Assembly (NCBI RefSeq): GCF_000017685.1
Contig: NC_010602.1
Location: 2,622,501-2,686,500 of the forward strand
Direction: 5' to 3'
DNA: 64,000 bases
From: Leptospira biflexa serovar Patoc strain 'Patoc 1 (Paris)'
GTDB lineage: Bacteria > Spirochaetota > Leptospiria > Leptospirales > Leptospiraceae
Below, piece by piece: positions 8,501-18,925 of this stretch. The notes under the pieces are model-generated. The model was not told the DNA's origin and did not search any database. It saw only the letters and a list, made by a program, of their open reading frames with translations. Position numbers and translations under genes: made by a program. Position 1 is the first letter of the stretch. Each line of letters begins with the position of its first letter.

Positions 8501-9718
8501 TTATTTTTGTAAATCCTCTACCATTTGTTTGATGCGAGAGACACCTTTTTCAATGTCTTTTTCACCTAACGCATACGACAAACGAATGGCTTTGTCATCT
8601 CCGAAGGCAATTCCTGGCACTGCTGCCACATTGTATTTCTCGAGGAGGACATCACAAAAAAGTTTGGAATAAGAAGTTTCTTTTGTTTCAGCGAGAAGTT
8701 TTTTGAATCCAGGCATTTCATACACACCTGTCATATATGGAAATGCATAAAAAGCACCTTCTGGCATCCGGCATTCCACCCCAGGGATCTCACGGAGTAA
8801 CCCCACGATGAGTTTTCTACGTTTGTCAAAAGCCTTTAGCATTTCCGCTACTGGTGTTTGGTCTCCAGTTAGAGCCGCTTCAGCCGCCGCTTGGGAAATG
8901 GAAGAAGCGTTACTTGTGGATTGGCCTTGCATGGTATCCATGTTTTTCACAATCTCGGCATTGCCTGCCCCGTATCCAATCCTCCATCCTGTCATGGAAT
9001 AGGCTTTGGACACTCCATTGATGACAAAGGTTTTTTCCTTCATCTTAGCTGAGATCATCGCAGGATTCACAAATTCCAATCCATCATAGATGATTTTTTC
9101 GTAGATATCATCGGAGACAGTGATGATGTCTTTTGGTTCCAAAACCTTTACAAGTGCTTCCACATCGGAACGAGTGTAAGCGGCTCCTGTTGGATTGGAA
9201 GGAGAGTTAAAAATAAACACTTTGGTTTTGGGTGTGATGGCTTTTTCCAATTGTTCCGCTGTGATTTTAAATCCACTGGAAATATCAGTAGCTACAATCA
9301 CGGGTGTCCCTTCTGCCAATCGAACGATGTCCGCATAACTTACCCAATACGGCGCTGGGATGATCACTTCATCACCAGGATTGAGAGTCGCCATAAAAAA
9401 ATTGTAGAGAACCTGTTTCCCACCTGTTCCGACAATGATTTGGTTTTTTTCGTATTTTAAACCATTTTCAGTTTCAAACTTTTTAATGATGGCATCTTTT
9501 AGGGAAACAGTTCCACTCACGGGAGTGTATTTTGTTTTCCCTTGGTCCATCGCTTTTTTAGCAGCTTCTTTGATATGATTTGGTGTATCAAAGTCAGGTT
9601 CCCCTGCTCCAAATCCAACCACATCAAGGCCACTCGCTTTTAACTGATTGGCTTTCGCCGTGATCGCGAGAGTGGGAGAAGGTTCTACGACATCGAGTCG
9701 TTTTGCTACAAGTTTCAT
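8501..9718 (-). CDS. aspC: Aspartate aminotransferase, class I PLP-dependent
   Basis: 405 aa with GAGGA before the ATG. It matches the subgroup Ib/gamma aspartate aminotransferases: N-terminal SPTLAITAKANQLKASG and GFGAGEPDFDTP, then NSPSNPTGAAY, SDDIYEKIIYDG and the PLP-lysine segment NGVSKAYSMTGWRIGY, and a C-terminal RLSYAL that binds the substrate carboxylate. It transfers amino groups between aspartate/glutamate and their 2-oxo acids in the cytoplasm. It sits 8 nt after the XPB-like helicase gene, in the same direction. Confidence 0.94.
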   Translation of the reverse strand: MKLVAKRLDVVEPSPTLAITAKANQLKASGLDVVGFGAGEPDFDTPNHIKEAAKKAMDQGKTKYTPVSGTVSLKDAIIKKFETENGLKYEKNQIIVGTGGKQVLYNFFMATLNPGDEVIIPAPYWVSYADIVRLAEGTPVIVATDISSGFKITAEQLEKAITPKTKVFIFNSPSNPTGAAYTRSDVEALVKVLEPKDIITVSDDIYEKIIYDGLEFVNPAMISAKMKEKTFVINGVSKAYSMTGWRIGYGAGNAEIVKNMDTMQGQSTSNASSISQAAAEAALTGDQTPVAEMLKAFDKRRKLIVGLLREIPGVECRMPEGAFYAFPYMTGVYEMPGFKKLLAETKETSYSKLFCDVLLEKYNVAAVPGIAFGDDKAIRLSYALGEKDIEKGVSRIKQMVEDLQK

Positions 9719-9726
9719 TTTGTCCT

Positions 9727-11424
9727 CTATTTCGTGAGTGATTCTTCTGGAACCGTTTCTTTGAACTGGTCCAAAGTATAAATTTCGTATTCATACCCTT
9801 GTTCGGTGAGGAAGAGTTGTCGGTTTTGTCCGAATCTCTCTTCATTTGTATCACGCGAAATCAGTGAGTAAAAAATCGCAGTATTGTCCTGTGCTTTTGG
9901 ACGTAGGATACGCCCCAATCGTTGTGCTTCCTCTTGTCTGGAACCAAATGTTCCCGATACCTGGATGGCAATGTTGGCATCTGGTAAGTCGATGGAAAAG
10001 TTTGCTACCTTTGAAACCACAAGTTGTTTGATCTGGCCTGTTCGGAACGCTTGGTAGAGTTCTTGTCTTTCAGGGAGTGGGGTTTTTCCAGTAATCAAAG
10101 GGATTTTGAAGGTATTGGAAATTTCTTCTAGCTGATTGATGTACTGCCCAATCACCAAAATATTGTTAGTGGAGTGTTTTTTCAAAATATAGCTGATCGC
10201 ACGGAGTTTCTCTGGATTTTCGGAAGCCAAACGAAACTTTTCGCGGTCATCAGCAACAGAATACTTCATACGAAGGTCATCTTCCATAGGAACACGGATT
10301 TCTACACAATTGGCTTCGGCAATCCAAGATTTGGCTTCCAGTTCTTTCCATGGTACATCGTATTTTTTCGGACCGATGAGAGAAAATACATCTTCTTCCA
10401 ATCCATCTTCACGCACAAGTGTTGCCGTGAGACCTAACCTACGTTTGGCTTGTAGTTCAGAAGTCATACGAAAGACTGGTGCTGGTAATAAGTGAACCTC
10501 ATCATAAACGATAAGTCCCCAGTTATTGGCACTGAAGATATGAAAATGGGTAAAGTCCCCACCTTTTTTCTTTCTATGAGTTAAGATATTATAAGTTGCA
10601 ATGGTGATCGGTTTGATTTCTTTCATCTCACCTGAATATTCACCGATGTCTGATTCTGGAATGTCCGTTTTGTCTAGGATTTCATTTCGCCACTGACGGA
10701 TAGATAAAGTGTTCGTCACAAGAATGAGTGTTTCTGCCCCAACAATTTGCATCACTCCCATACCCACGATGGTTTTCCCCGCACCACAAGGAAGTACCAC
10801 AACACCAGATCCCCCTTCGTTACGTCCACCTGCGTGAAAGGCTTCCACAGATGCTCTTTGGTAATCACGCATCCCAAACTTAATCCCACCTTTTGTCGTA
10901 GGACGTAAGTTAAATGGGTATTTGTTTCCTTCATCGTAACCAGCAAGGTCTTCCACAGGAAAACCAATCTTGATTAACGCTTGTTTGATGTGACCACGAT
11001 ATTCTTTTTTGATTCGGATTTTATCACCTTCCATTCCATCCACAAAGGGTTGGACGGCACGGTTGTTCGCAATTTCTGTGATGAAACCTTTTTCATTGGA
11101 GATGATGTACAATTCGCCGGATTCTTCTTTGACGAGCTTTACTTTTCCATACCGAGAGATTTGTTCTCGGATTTCGTTCATCACGTTTTTAGGAACAGAA
11201 TAACGGGCAAATTTAGTCAGGCCTTCAATGATCTCTTCTGCCGTCATTTTGATCGATGCAGCATTCCACAAAGAAAGTGGAGAAATACGGTAGGTATGCA
11301 TATATTCCGGGCTTTTTTCAAGCTCGGCAAACTTGGCAACGAGGTCCCGACACGCTTCAAATTCTGGGTTATCCACCTCAAGAAGCATTGTTTTATCACT
11401 TTGTACGGTGAGTGGCTTGGTCAT
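9727..11424 (-). CDS. XPB/RAD25-type superfamily 2 DNA helicase
   Basis: 565 aa from the ATG at 11424, which has GAGAGGGA just upstream; the frame is open further but without support. An XPB-like N-terminal domain (about residues 1-130) precedes the motor. Helicase motifs in order: Walker A LPCGAGKT, DEVH (VYDEVHLLP), GLTAT followed by VREDGLE, which carries the RED motif of XPB, and motif VI QRLGRILRP. It translocates along DNA from 3' to 5'; the eukaryotic relative opens DNA in repair and in transcription factor TFIIH. Bacterial copies are sporadic and their role is less clear. No nuclease partner (Bax1-like) is visible nearby. Confidence 0.9.
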   Translation of the reverse strand: MTKPLTVQSDKTMLLEVDNPEFEACRDLVAKFAELEKSPEYMHTYRISPLSLWNAASIKMTAEEIIEGLTKFARYSVPKNVMNEIREQISRYGKVKLVKEESGELYIISNEKGFITEIANNRAVQPFVDGMEGDKIRIKKEYRGHIKQALIKIGFPVEDLAGYDEGNKYPFNLRPTTKGGIKFGMRDYQRASVEAFHAGGRNEGGSGVVVLPCGAGKTIVGMGVMQIVGAETLILVTNTLSIRQWRNEILDKTDIPESDIGEYSGEMKEIKPITIATYNILTHRKKKGGDFTHFHIFSANNWGLIVYDEVHLLPAPVFRMTSELQAKRRLGLTATLVREDGLEEDVFSLIGPKKYDVPWKELEAKSWIAEANCVEIRVPMEDDLRMKYSVADDREKFRLASENPEKLRAISYILKKHSTNNILVIGQYINQLEEISNTFKIPLITGKTPLPERQELYQAFRTGQIKQLVVSKVANFSIDLPDANIAIQVSGTFGSRQEEAQRLGRILRPKAQDNTAIFYSLISRDTNEERFGQNRQLFLTEQGYEYEIYTLDQFKETVPEESLTK

Positions 11425-11585
11425 GGTATTCCCTCTCAATTTAACCAGGCTGTGTAGAGAAACCGCCCTGTCAACCCATTTGATTTTAAGAGATTTTGGA
11501 TGCATTTTCCTGCCATTTTTAGGGCAAAACCAAAAAATAGAGAACAAATCTCACGTAAGTACCGTCTAATCCACGTTATTCTATA

Positions 11586-11639
11586 CTATTTTGATTGATC
11601 AAAATGTTCTTTGGTAGGAGGAAACAAACTCAAGTTCAT
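11586..11639 (-). CDS. Possible 17-residue leader or small protein
   Basis: The frame ATG (11639) to TAG encodes MNLSLFPPTKEHFDQSK. AGGAG lies 7 nt before the ATG, a very good Shine-Dalgarno arrangement. TAGGAG upstream can pair with CTCCTA inside the frame, so the binding site could be masked. It precedes the helicase gene by about 160 nt. A frame this short could easily be chance, so the call is tentative. Confidence 0.3.
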   Translation of the reverse strand: MNLSLFPPTKEHFDQSK

Positions 11640-11732
11640 TTAACTTCTCCTATTTGATTAGGGCGTTCCCAATTTGATTGTGTAACAATATTTTTCCGAG
11701 ACATGGGCCAGGCTCCTTCGGGGTCCGCTCAC

Positions 11733-11780
11733 GCTTCCGTCTTTTGTCTTCGTCTTTGCGACGAATCCAAAAGACCAAGC
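11733..11780 (-). other. Long hairpin element after dusA
   Basis: A nested stem: GCTT (11733-11736) with AAGC (11777-11780), GTCTTTTG (11739-11746) with CAAAAGAC (11768-11775), and TTCGTC (11749-11754) with GACGAA (11760-11765). The loop is 5 nt, with a symmetric TC/TC internal bulge. The first 12 nt after the dusA stop separate it from the gene. It may act as a terminator, though no clear U-tract follows, or as a dispersed intergenic element. GC-richer flanks containing CCTTCGG on both sides stand out from the surroundings. Confidence 0.5.
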
Positions 11781-11791
11781 CCTTCGGATCC

Positions 11792-12763
11792 TTAACGCTG
11801 TAAATAGGATTCTAAAATGGACTCAGTGGCTGATGTTAGGTGCATTCCATTAGTGAAATACCTTCGAAATTCCCTTGCTCCTTTTTCGCCGTGGTACAAT
11901 CCCAAAATATGCCGAAGTATGTGGCTGACTTTTCCGCCACTCATTCGTACAGATTGTACGTATGGAATCATTTTTTGTAAAATGGATTCTCTCGTGATTG
12001 TTCCCTCCTTGGAACCAAAGTAGAGGGAATCCACATCAGCAAATAAAAATGGATTGTCGTATGCCGCACGCCCGACCATCACTCCATCTGCTTTTGTTAG
12101 GTGAGTTTTAATTTCTGCGTGCGTTTTGATCCCTCCATTGATGGTGATCGGCAGATTGGGAAAATCTGATTTCAAACGATAGACATCTTCATAACGGAGA
12201 GGTGGAATGGTTCGATTTTCTTTGGGAGAAAGTCCCTCTAAAATCGCAATCCTTGCATGGACGATACAATGGTCCACACCCGCTTTTTGGATTTTGGATA
12301 CAAATTGGTGAAGGTCTTCGTAACTTTCTTTTCCATTCACACCAATTCGATGTTTGACGGTCACAGGAATTTTGACCTTCGACTTACAAAAAGCTACCAT
12401 CTCCGCCACAAGATCTGGTTCTTTCATGAGACAAGCCCCAAAACTGCCACTCTGTACCCGGTCCGAAGGGCAACCAACATTCAGATTGATTTCATCATAC
12501 CCATAGTCTTCCCCAATTTTGGCACATTCAGCTAGAGCTTTGGGTGAGTCACCACCTAACTGGAGAGCAATGGGGTGTTCTTCCTTGGAAAAATCTAAGT
12601 ATCTGTGGTTGTCTTTGCCACGAAGGATGGCACCTGTTGTCACCATCTCCGTATACAGTAACGCATGTTTGGAGATAAGTCGGATAAAATAACGAAAATG
12701 CCTGTCGGTCCAGTCCATCATCGGAGCAACAGAAATGCGGTGCGATGGGACTGGGTCTGTCAA
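11792..12763 (-). CDS. dusA: tRNA-dihydrouridine synthase A
   Basis: 323 aa. The start is a TTG at 12763 with AAGGAG 7 nt upstream. The DusA signature is clear: [16 protein letters not shown] at the N-terminus, LQLGGDSP, and [21 protein letters not shown], where the Cys of GACLM is the catalytic acid. [26 protein letters not shown] and [18 protein letters not shown] bind FMN and substrate. The enzyme reduces uridines in the tRNA D-loop using FMN and NADPH. It begins 10 nt after flhA, so it is probably read from the flagellar operon. Confidence 0.93.
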   Translation of the reverse strand: MTDPVPSHRISVAPMMDWTDRHFRYFIRLISKHALLYTEMVTTGAILRGKDNHRYLDFSKEEHPIALQLGGDSPKALAECAKIGEDYGYDEINLNVGCPSDRVQSGSFGACLMKEPDLVAEMVAFCKSKVKIPVTVKHRIGVNGKESYEDLHQFVSKIQKAGVDHCIVHARIAILEGLSPKENRTIPPLRYEDVYRLKSDFPNLPITINGGIKTHAEIKTHLTKADGVMVGRAAYDNPFLFADVDSLYFGSKEGTITRESILQKMIPYVQSVRMSGGKVSHILRHILGLYHGEKGAREFRRYFTNGMHLTSATESILESYLQR

Positions 12764-12773
12764 AGGGATCTCC

Positions 12774-14888
12774 TTAAGCTTCTTGTGGGTGTTCCTCTCG
12801 CGATGGAAGGCTTAATACCGAGGCAATTTCTGTCGGAACCCCTCGATGGATTTCTTCAGAAGCAATTACTGCAAAGTTCCTTGGGGGTAGTTCCTTTGTC
12901 AAAAAGAATGCAAAGGCTTGTCTTAAGTACCTAGAGACTACAAAGATCAGGAATCTGTTTTCATCCAATGCCTTTTGTAGTTCATTGTAAACCGATTCTA
13001 ATATTCTCACTCGAACATCATGAGGAAGGATGATGAGTTTACTTCCATCAGTTTCATCAAGTGTGATACTTTTGTTCATACGATCAATGATCCTCGGATC
13101 AATGGTTACCACATGGAGTTTTCCATCGGGAGAGAGGAAATCATTGATGATTTGTCGTGATAAGGCTTGTCTAACATGTTCCGCTAAATCAAATGGATTG
13201 TTCGTACGAGGGAGATGGTTCGCAATTGCATCCATGATTTTCGGAAGGTTCTTAATGGACAAACCTTCTGCCAAAAGATTCTGTAATGTTTGTTGGATGA
13301 TCCCGAGCCTTCCTTGTTTGTCATAATCCAATTCCCCGACAAGGGTTGGGTGGGTTTGGCGGAGATGTTCGAGGAGAGCTTTCACTTCTTCTCTTCCGAG
13401 AAGTTGCGATGCATAATTGGAAATGAGTTCTTTGAGATGAGTGATGATGACTGTCGATGGATCTACAACCGAATACCCTTTGTTTTCCACTTCGATTTTA
13501 TCATTCGGGTCAATCCAAGTCGCCTTTAAACCAAACGCTGGTTCGGTGAAAGGTTCCCCAATAATAGCTTCCAAATTACGCGTAGTATTGTTCATGGCCA
13601 TAAGCCTGTCAGCTCGCACTGCAGATTGCCCCACTACCACCCCATTGATCCGAATGCTATAATTGTCATGAGGGATTTCTAAATTGTCAATGATCCGTAT
13701 CGCAGGGATCACAAGGCCAAAATCAATCGCAAATTTTTTCCGCGTATTCGCAATTTGTTCGAGTAAGTGCCCACCAGAAGAGGCGTCCACTAACGGTAGT
13801 AAATCGCGACCAAGTTCCACCTGGATTGCTTCCACTGAAATTTCTTTGATATAATTTTCTGGCTTTTTTTCTTGGGTCTTTTCTTGGGAAACGGTTTCGA
13901 TTTTTTTGATCTCTTCTTTGGCCACTTGTTCGATGGAATACCCTAAGTATCCAATGGCACCTGCCAAAAAGAGAAGGGAGAAAAAAGGGAGCCCCGGAAT
14001 GAAACTTGCTAACCCAAGTGCACCCGCCACCACATACAATGTTTTGGCATTCCCAAAGAGTTGGTCTTTGATCTCGACAGTGAGTTTTTTTTCAGAACTA
14101 GAACGAGTGACAATGATACCTGTAGCAGTTGTAGAGAGGAGTCCTGGAATTTGGGAAACAAGACCATCTCCAATCGTAAACTTTCCGTAGGTTTCAATTG
14201 ATGCTAAAAACGATTCCCCGCGAATCGTAGAACCAATGAGAATCCCACCGAGTAAATTGATGGCCGTGATGATAAGACCAGCCCTAACATCCCCTTGCAC
14301 AAATTTGGATGCTCCATCCATGGCCCCATAAAAATCTACTTCGCGTTGGACTTTTTTACGTTTCACCTTGGCTTCTGCTTCCGTGATCGCCCCACTATTC
14401 AGTTCCATATCAATGGACATTTGTTTTTGTGGCAATCCATCGAGTGTAAACCTTGCAGCCACTTCCGAGATCCTTGTCGCACCTTTTGTGATGACTAACA
14501 CCTGTACAATGGTGAGGATGATAAAGATAATAAGACCCACTACATACTTTCCAAGTCCCGATTCCCCACCCACAACAAATGTTCCAAAGGCTTCGATCAC
14601 ACTGGAATTCATCGCAGGGCCTTTGGAAAGAATCTGCCGAGTGGTGGATACGTTCAGTGCCAGACGAAAGAGGGTCGTGATCAGGAGTAAACTTGGAAAA
14701 ATCGAAAATTCACTGGGTTCCGTCACAGACAAAGCGGTCATGAGGATGAGAAGTCCAAGCCCAATGCTCACCACAATGAGAATGTCCAAAACAAAACCAG
14801 GTAAAGGGACTATGAGCATCCCTAGGATCATCAATGTTCCTACACCTAAAATGACATCAGATTGTTTCAGGATATCTTTAAAGTTCAT
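12774..14888 (-). CDS. flhA: Flagellar biosynthesis protein FlhA
   Basis: 704 aa, normal length. The N-terminal half has the hydrophobic segments of the export gate and the conserved cytoplasmic FHIPEP-type region ([20 protein letters not shown], about residues 145-165). The C-terminal half is the cytoplasmic platform that docks substrate-chaperone complexes. FlhA forms a nonameric ring in the flagellar type III export apparatus and couples proton flow to export. It starts 4 nt after flhB ends, and dusA follows. Confidence 0.97.
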   Translation of the reverse strand: MNFKDILKQSDVILGVGTLMILGMLIVPLPGFVLDILIVVSIGLGLLILMTALSVTEPSEFSIFPSLLLITTLFRLALNVSTTRQILSKGPAMNSSVIEAFGTFVVGGESGLGKYVVGLIIFIILTIVQVLVITKGATRISEVAARFTLDGLPQKQMSIDMELNSGAITEAEAKVKRKKVQREVDFYGAMDGASKFVQGDVRAGLIITAINLLGGILIGSTIRGESFLASIETYGKFTIGDGLVSQIPGLLSTTATGIIVTRSSSEKKLTVEIKDQLFGNAKTLYVVAGALGLASFIPGLPFFSLLFLAGAIGYLGYSIEQVAKEEIKKIETVSQEKTQEKKPENYIKEISVEAIQVELGRDLLPLVDASSGGHLLEQIANTRKKFAIDFGLVIPAIRIIDNLEIPHDNYSIRINGVVVGQSAVRADRLMAMNNTTRNLEAIIGEPFTEPAFGLKATWIDPNDKIEVENKGYSVVDPSTVIITHLKELISNYASQLLGREEVKALLEHLRQTHPTLVGELDYDKQGRLGIIQQTLQNLLAEGLSIKNLPKIMDAIANHLPRTNNPFDLAEHVRQALSRQIINDFLSPDGKLHVVTIDPRIIDRMNKSITLDETDGSKLIILPHDVRVRILESVYNELQKALDENRFLIFVVSRYLRQAFAFFLTKELPPRNFAVIASEEIHRGVPTEIASVLSLPSREEHPQEA

Positions 14889-14892
14889 ATGG

Positions 14893-16227
14893 TTATGCCA
14901 TTCCTACTTTTTTTTTGAACTTTTCCAGAGTGATGAGGATCTGCACCACAGCTTGGAAGAACTCTTGTGGGATTTCATCTCCCACTTCTACTTGTGCATA
15001 CAAAAGCCTTGCTTGTTTGGGACTTTCCACGATGGGAACATCGTTTTCACGAGCAATCCTTCGTATTTCCAGCGCTAGGCGGTTTTCACCCTTTGCAATC
15101 ACACGAGGAGCAGAATCCCTTCCCATCTCATACGATAGAGCGACAGAATAATGAGTTGGGTTTGTGATCACAACATCTGCTTTAGGCACTTCGCGTAACA
15201 TATTTCCTTGCATCATGTCGCGTGCCAATTGCATCCTGCGATTTTTCATCACGGGGTCGCCTGAATCTTCCTTCATCTCTCGTTTGGCTTCCGAAGGAGT
15301 TTGTTTTAAGGATTCTTCAAATTCTGATTTTTGAAAAAAGAAATCGGCAACAGCAATCCCAAGTAAGAGTAGTCCCGCTGCCATCATGATCTTAAATCCA
15401 GAGTATGTCACAAGTGTAATGGCCTGCATCATACCCATATTCCCCGTGAGTAATACTTTTAAAAAATCTCCAGAGATTAAAATATAACTTATTACCCCAA
15501 TTAACACGACTTTGGCGAGCGATTTTACTAGATTAAACAATGTTTGGCGATTCGGCAAAACTCTTTTAAAATTGGGGGAGATGCGATCAAACCGAAAAGA
15601 CAAAGCCCTTGGGGAAAACATAAACCCCACTTGCACCACATTTCCTACAATCGCAAAAACAAGGGTAATCGCAAGGACGGGCCAAAGTAGATTAAAAAAA
15701 TCTTTGGAAACGCCAGATAAGATCACCCGAAATTCTTCTGCCCCAAACCGTTCATGGTGCATGCCCATCGGCAGGTATTTTTTAATAAAGATAGCTGTAT
15801 TTTTGATAAAGGTATCACCGAGTAAAAACAAAACACCGGTTCCACCAAGTAATACCATGGTTGAGGCCACTTCGTTGGATTTGGGAACATTCCCTTTTTC
15901 CTTCTCTTCCCGCCGACGCCTTTCACTCGGAGGTTCGGTTCTCCCTTCATCTGCCGCCGCAAAAAGTTGCAGTTGGATTTCATAGATCCCCGTCGCATAC
16001 CGAAGCGGGAATTCAAAACCGTTTGATTCAGAATCTTCGTTCGTTTGCTCTGAAATGATATGTCCGCCTACGATTACCTTACAGAAACAAATATACTTCC
16101 CCATCGAACCAATCGTCCTATGGAAGAAAGATTTTATTTTGGGAGAAAATATGAATTCACATATCAAATCATAGGTGGATACCCGGATTTGTTTCAAAGT
16201 GCAAAAAAGGGGATCTTTCTCTTTCAT
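14893..16227 (-). CDS. flhB: Flagellar biosynthesis protein FlhB, with a long N-terminal extension
   Basis: 444 aa from the ATG at 16227, whose ATGA overlaps the fliR stop and so favours coupling. The family core begins at about residue 87 ([20 protein letters not shown]), so roughly 85 extra residues precede it; an internal start such as the ATG at 16104 is possible. Four membrane segments follow. The cytoplasmic domain holds the self-cleavage site NPTH in [13 protein letters not shown], which switches export from rod/hook to filament substrates. Confidence 0.93.
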   Translation of the reverse strand: MKEKDPLFCTLKQIRVSTYDLICEFIFSPKIKSFFHRTIGSMGKYICFCKVIVGGHIISEQTNEDSESNGFEFPLRYATGIYEIQLQLFAAADEGRTEPPSERRRREEKEKGNVPKSNEVASTMVLLGGTGVLFLLGDTFIKNTAIFIKKYLPMGMHHERFGAEEFRVILSGVSKDFFNLLWPVLAITLVFAIVGNVVQVGFMFSPRALSFRFDRISPNFKRVLPNRQTLFNLVKSLAKVVLIGVISYILISGDFLKVLLTGNMGMMQAITLVTYSGFKIMMAAGLLLLGIAVADFFFQKSEFEESLKQTPSEAKREMKEDSGDPVMKNRRMQLARDMMQGNMLREVPKADVVITNPTHYSVALSYEMGRDSAPRVIAKGENRLALEIRRIARENDVPIVESPKQARLLYAQVEVGDEIPQEFFQAVVQILITLEKFKKKVGMA

Positions 16228-17006
16228 AAACTAGGCCACTCCCGAACGAGTAAACTTGCCTTGTCCATGGAGATTTGGATCCCTTGCACCATCTGTGTGG
16301 CGATAAAAGTTAACGTAGCAATGAGAGTGAGAGTTCCGATAAATACTTTCAAAGGGAAGGACATGGACATCACATTCATTTGTTGTGCCGCCTTTCCCAT
16401 AAGCCCTTCCGCAAGAGATACCAAAAAAAGAATCCCCATCACAGGTAAGGCAATTTTAAATGAAACCACAAACATGGCCCCAATCGCATCTTCTACCAAT
16501 CGGTAAAGCCCACTATTGACCTTTCCTGTAAACGATATGATGCGAATTTTTTCAAAGGAATAAGCAAGTGTTTCAATGAGAAACCTGTGCGCACCAATCA
16601 CGAGGAAAAGTGCTGTGGCCATTAGGTTTTTCATCGTTCCAATGGCAGGGAGTGAGTTTTGTGTGACGGGGTCTAGGATCTCGGTGTAACCAAATCCAAT
16701 TTGGTTATTAAAAAATTCACCTGCCATCTGGAAAGCACTGAACACAAGCGAAACAAGAAATCCAATAAAAACTCCAATGAGCATCTCAGACAAAATCATA
16801 ATCCCAAAATTGATCATATGACCAGGCACAGGTGGCATATAGTTTGCCACCACTGGATACACGATGAGAGAAACCATAAAAGAAAAGATCATTCGTAACG
16901 AGAAGTTGATGGATTCAGAAGAGAAAAAAGGCGCAACGAGGAAGAGTCCGAGGATTCGAACTAAAACAAAAAGAAAGGATTGAAAGTGTAAAATGAATGC
17001 TTCCAT
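16224..17006 (-). CDS. fliR: Flagellar biosynthesis protein FliR
   Basis: 260 aa, polytopic, with the FliR pattern: FLLVRILGLFL-like N-terminus (here FLFVLVRILGLFLVAPFF), the FQMAGEFFNNQIGFGYTEILDP segment near the middle, and KIALPVMGILFLVSLAEGLMGKAAQQMNVM towards the end. FliR is one subunit of the FliP5Q4R1 export gate. It lies 1 nt after fliQ and overlaps flhB by 4 nt, as expected in this operon. Confidence 0.96.
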   Translation of the reverse strand: MEAFILHFQSFLFVLVRILGLFLVAPFFSSESINFSLRMIFSFMVSLIVYPVVANYMPPVPGHMINFGIMILSEMLIGVFIGFLVSLVFSAFQMAGEFFNNQIGFGYTEILDPVTQNSLPAIGTMKNLMATALFLVIGAHRFLIETLAYSFEKIRIISFTGKVNSGLYRLVEDAIGAMFVVSFKIALPVMGILFLVSLAEGLMGKAAQQMNVMSMSFPLKVFIGTLTLIATLTFIATQMVQGIQISMDKASLLVREWPSL

Positions 17007-17007
17007 A

Positions 17008-17271
17008 TCATATCTTTTCGATCATAAAAAAAATTTCCCTCGTGTAGTCAGTCATCACTCGCACCATCCATGCTGAAAAAAAGACAATCACGGCAAAAAT
17101 GGAAACAAGTTTCGGTACAAAGGCAATGGTAGGTTCTTGGATGGATGTTGTGGTCTGTAAAATCCCAACAATGAGTCCAACCACAAGAGCTGTAATCAAA
17201 ATAGGACTCGATATTTTTAAGGTAACGATGAAGGCTTCTCGCATCATATTGACCACGTCAACTTCTGTCAT
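17008..17271 (-). CDS. fliQ: Flagellar biosynthesis protein FliQ
   Basis: 87 aa, the standard size, with two hydrophobic helices and the family pattern [34 protein letters not shown]. It forms the outer helical hairpins of the FliPQR gate. It overlaps fliP by 4 nt and precedes fliR by 1 nt. Confidence 0.96.
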   Translation of the reverse strand: MTEVDVVNMMREAFIVTLKISSPILITALVVGLIVGILQTTTSIQEPTIAFVPKLVSIFAVIVFFSAWMVRVMTDYTREIFFMIEKI

Positions 17272-18077
17272 TTATAACTCCTTACGAGTTCCAGAACGAG
17301 TAAGTTCCATCCATCAATGAGGATAAAAAGTATCAGTTTCAATGGCAAAGAGATCATTACCGGAGGTAACATCATAAAACCCATTGCGAGTAAGGCAGAA
17401 GCGACAATCAGATCAATCACGATGAATGGAATAAAGATATAAATACCAATGATAAACGCTTTTTTAATTTCACTTAACATAAAAGCGGGCACTAAAACAT
17501 AAGAAGGGACATCTTCAAATGACTTTACATTTTGCACTTTTCCGATCTTCAAAAAGAGAGCCACATCCTTTGTTCCATCTTTACCGAGTTGACGGATCAT
17601 AAATTGTCGCAGATGTTTCATGGATCCTTCCATAAAAGCAGACTGGTCAATTTTCCCATTTAAATAAGGTTGCAGAGCTTCATCATTCACCTTACCGATA
17701 GTAGGTGCCATGATAAAAAATGTAACAAAGAGGGCAAGCCCCATCATGACCTGGTTAGGTGGAAGGTTCTGAAGTGATAGTGCCCTTCTCACAAAATCAA
17801 ACACAATGACTACTTTTGTAAACGATGTCACGCTCATCACAATCGCTGGAGCAAGCGAGAGGATCGTAACAAGGAAAAGGATCATAAGGGATAAACTGGT
17901 CTCTTTTGGCCCTCTCGCCTCATTTACGTTAAATGACAAATTTGGAATTGGAATTCGTGAACCCTTGTCCTGCGCGAGTAAGCCTGCAAATCCACTTGCC
18001 GATACCAAAAACAAAATACTAATGAGAAAAATAACTGATTTATGTCTCTTTACAAAGGAAAAAAAACGATCTCTCAT
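17268..18077 (-). CDS. fliP: Flagellar biosynthesis protein FliP
   Basis: 269 aa. A signal-type hydrophobic segment (about residues 14-35) is followed by the FliP core: [41 protein letters not shown] and, near the end, [37 protein letters not shown] and [15 protein letters not shown]. FliP builds the pentameric ring at the centre of the export gate. It overlaps both fliO and fliQ by 4 nt. Confidence 0.97.
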   Translation of the reverse strand: MRDRFFSFVKRHKSVIFLISILFLVSASGFAGLLAQDKGSRIPIPNLSFNVNEARGPKETSLSLMILFLVTILSLAPAIVMSVTSFTKVVIVFDFVRRALSLQNLPPNQVMMGLALFVTFFIMAPTIGKVNDEALQPYLNGKIDQSAFMEGSMKHLRQFMIRQLGKDGTKDVALFLKIGKVQNVKSFEDVPSYVLVPAFMLSEIKKAFIIGIYIFIPFIVIDLIVASALLAMGFMMLPPVMISLPLKLILFILIDGWNLLVLELVRSYK

Positions 18078-18925
18078 GTTTCTCCTCCTTCCAAAAGTTT
18101 TCGGTGTTTGCGTAGCCGTTCCAATCCTTCTTTGGCTTTCCGTTGGATTTCCGCTGCCCCGTCCATTTCTAAAGTTTCCATTTGGTTGGGGTTGATTCGG
18201 ATTTTTCGTTGTGCCTTCGACTGTAGGCTCTCGAGGACTGTTTCCAAAAAATTAGGAACGTAAGGATCAGCTTCCTCTTTCATTTTTTGGATTTGGTTTT
18301 TTTCATCGGGAGCAGTGACTTCTGTGAGTAAACTGACTGATCCATCGGCAACACCTAACACGAGTGTACGACCACCCACTTCAATGATTTGCACCGATTG
18401 TGTGGCAGACAAAGGTAAACTCGACAATACCTTCATAAACCCTTTCACTGGATACTTTGCCGATTTGGATTTTTGCATTTGCAAAATTAAATAATAACCT
18501 GCACCCACTAAAATCGCTAATACAAATAGTATTTTCAGTAATATCCAAGTGGCCGACGGAGAATCATCTTGGTTTTCGGCATAACGCTCTTGGATTAGGT
18601 TCGGTTCTTCTTTGTTTCCTTCAGAAGATGCCGACTGACTACCGTTTGCTTGGGGATTGGAAGTATTTCCATTTGCGGATTTTCCATTTGAGTTTGAATC
18701 GAAATTAGGATTGGATCCTGAATTTCCATTGGATCCACTATCAGATCCAACCGGTTTGGATTTAGTCTCACCCAACTCTTGGCGTAGGATTTGGTCCAGT
18801 TCCTTTGTATCTGTCGTTTGTGAAAATAGAGGGTTCAGTAGCGGGAAAAAAGAAAAAAGAAAGACAATCGAAAAGTACATAACTTCCCTACTTCCTTTTT
18901 TGATTTTCCTATCAGCTTGGATCAT
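18074..18925 (-). CDS. fliO: FliO-like flagellar biosynthesis protein
   Basis: 283 aa from the ATG at 18925, which overlaps the fliY stop (ATGA). A second ATG at 18880, preceded by AGGGAAG, would begin directly with a signal peptide ([21 protein letters not shown]) and may be the true start. A low-complexity Asn/Ser/Gly linker follows, then one membrane helix (about residues 125-147). A FliO-type cytoplasmic domain follows ([26 protein letters not shown]). The C-terminus is a charged helix. FliO assists assembly of the FliP ring. Identification rests on position and the FliO-like core. Confidence 0.88.
   Translation of the reverse strand: MIQADRKIKKGSREVMYFSIVFLFSFFPLLNPLFSQTTDTKELDQILRQELGETKSKPVGSDSGSNGNSGSNPNFDSNSNGKSANGNTSNPQANGSQSASSEGNKEEPNLIQERYAENQDDSPSATWILLKILFVLAILVGAGYYLILQMQKSKSAKYPVKGFMKVLSSLPLSATQSVQIIEVGGRTLVLGVADGSVSLLTEVTAPDEKNQIQKMKEEADPYVPNFLETVLESLQSKAQRKIRINPNQMETLEMDGAAEIQRKAKEGLERLRKHRKLLEGGET

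Larger units (their letters stand above)
11425..11791. other. 367-nt intergenic region between dusA and the helicase gene
   Basis: This spacer on the minus-strand transcript contains a strong hairpin right after the dusA stop (11733-11780) and a possible 17-codon reading frame (11586-11639) with a good ribosome binding site. It also holds a short inverted repeat TTTTGAT/ATCAAAA near the end of that frame. I see no convincing sigma-70 promoter, although the helicase gene would need one if the hairpin terminates transcription. Confidence 0.5.

Noticed and set aside
10981..11457. 158-codon plus-strand frame opposite the XPB-like helicase gene
   Set aside because: Antisense to a clear helicase gene; Phe-rich translation is the usual mirror of AT-rich coding sequence.
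14368..15078. 236-codon plus-strand frame across the flhA/flhB junction
   Set aside because: Antisense shadow of two secure flagellar genes, with low-complexity composition.
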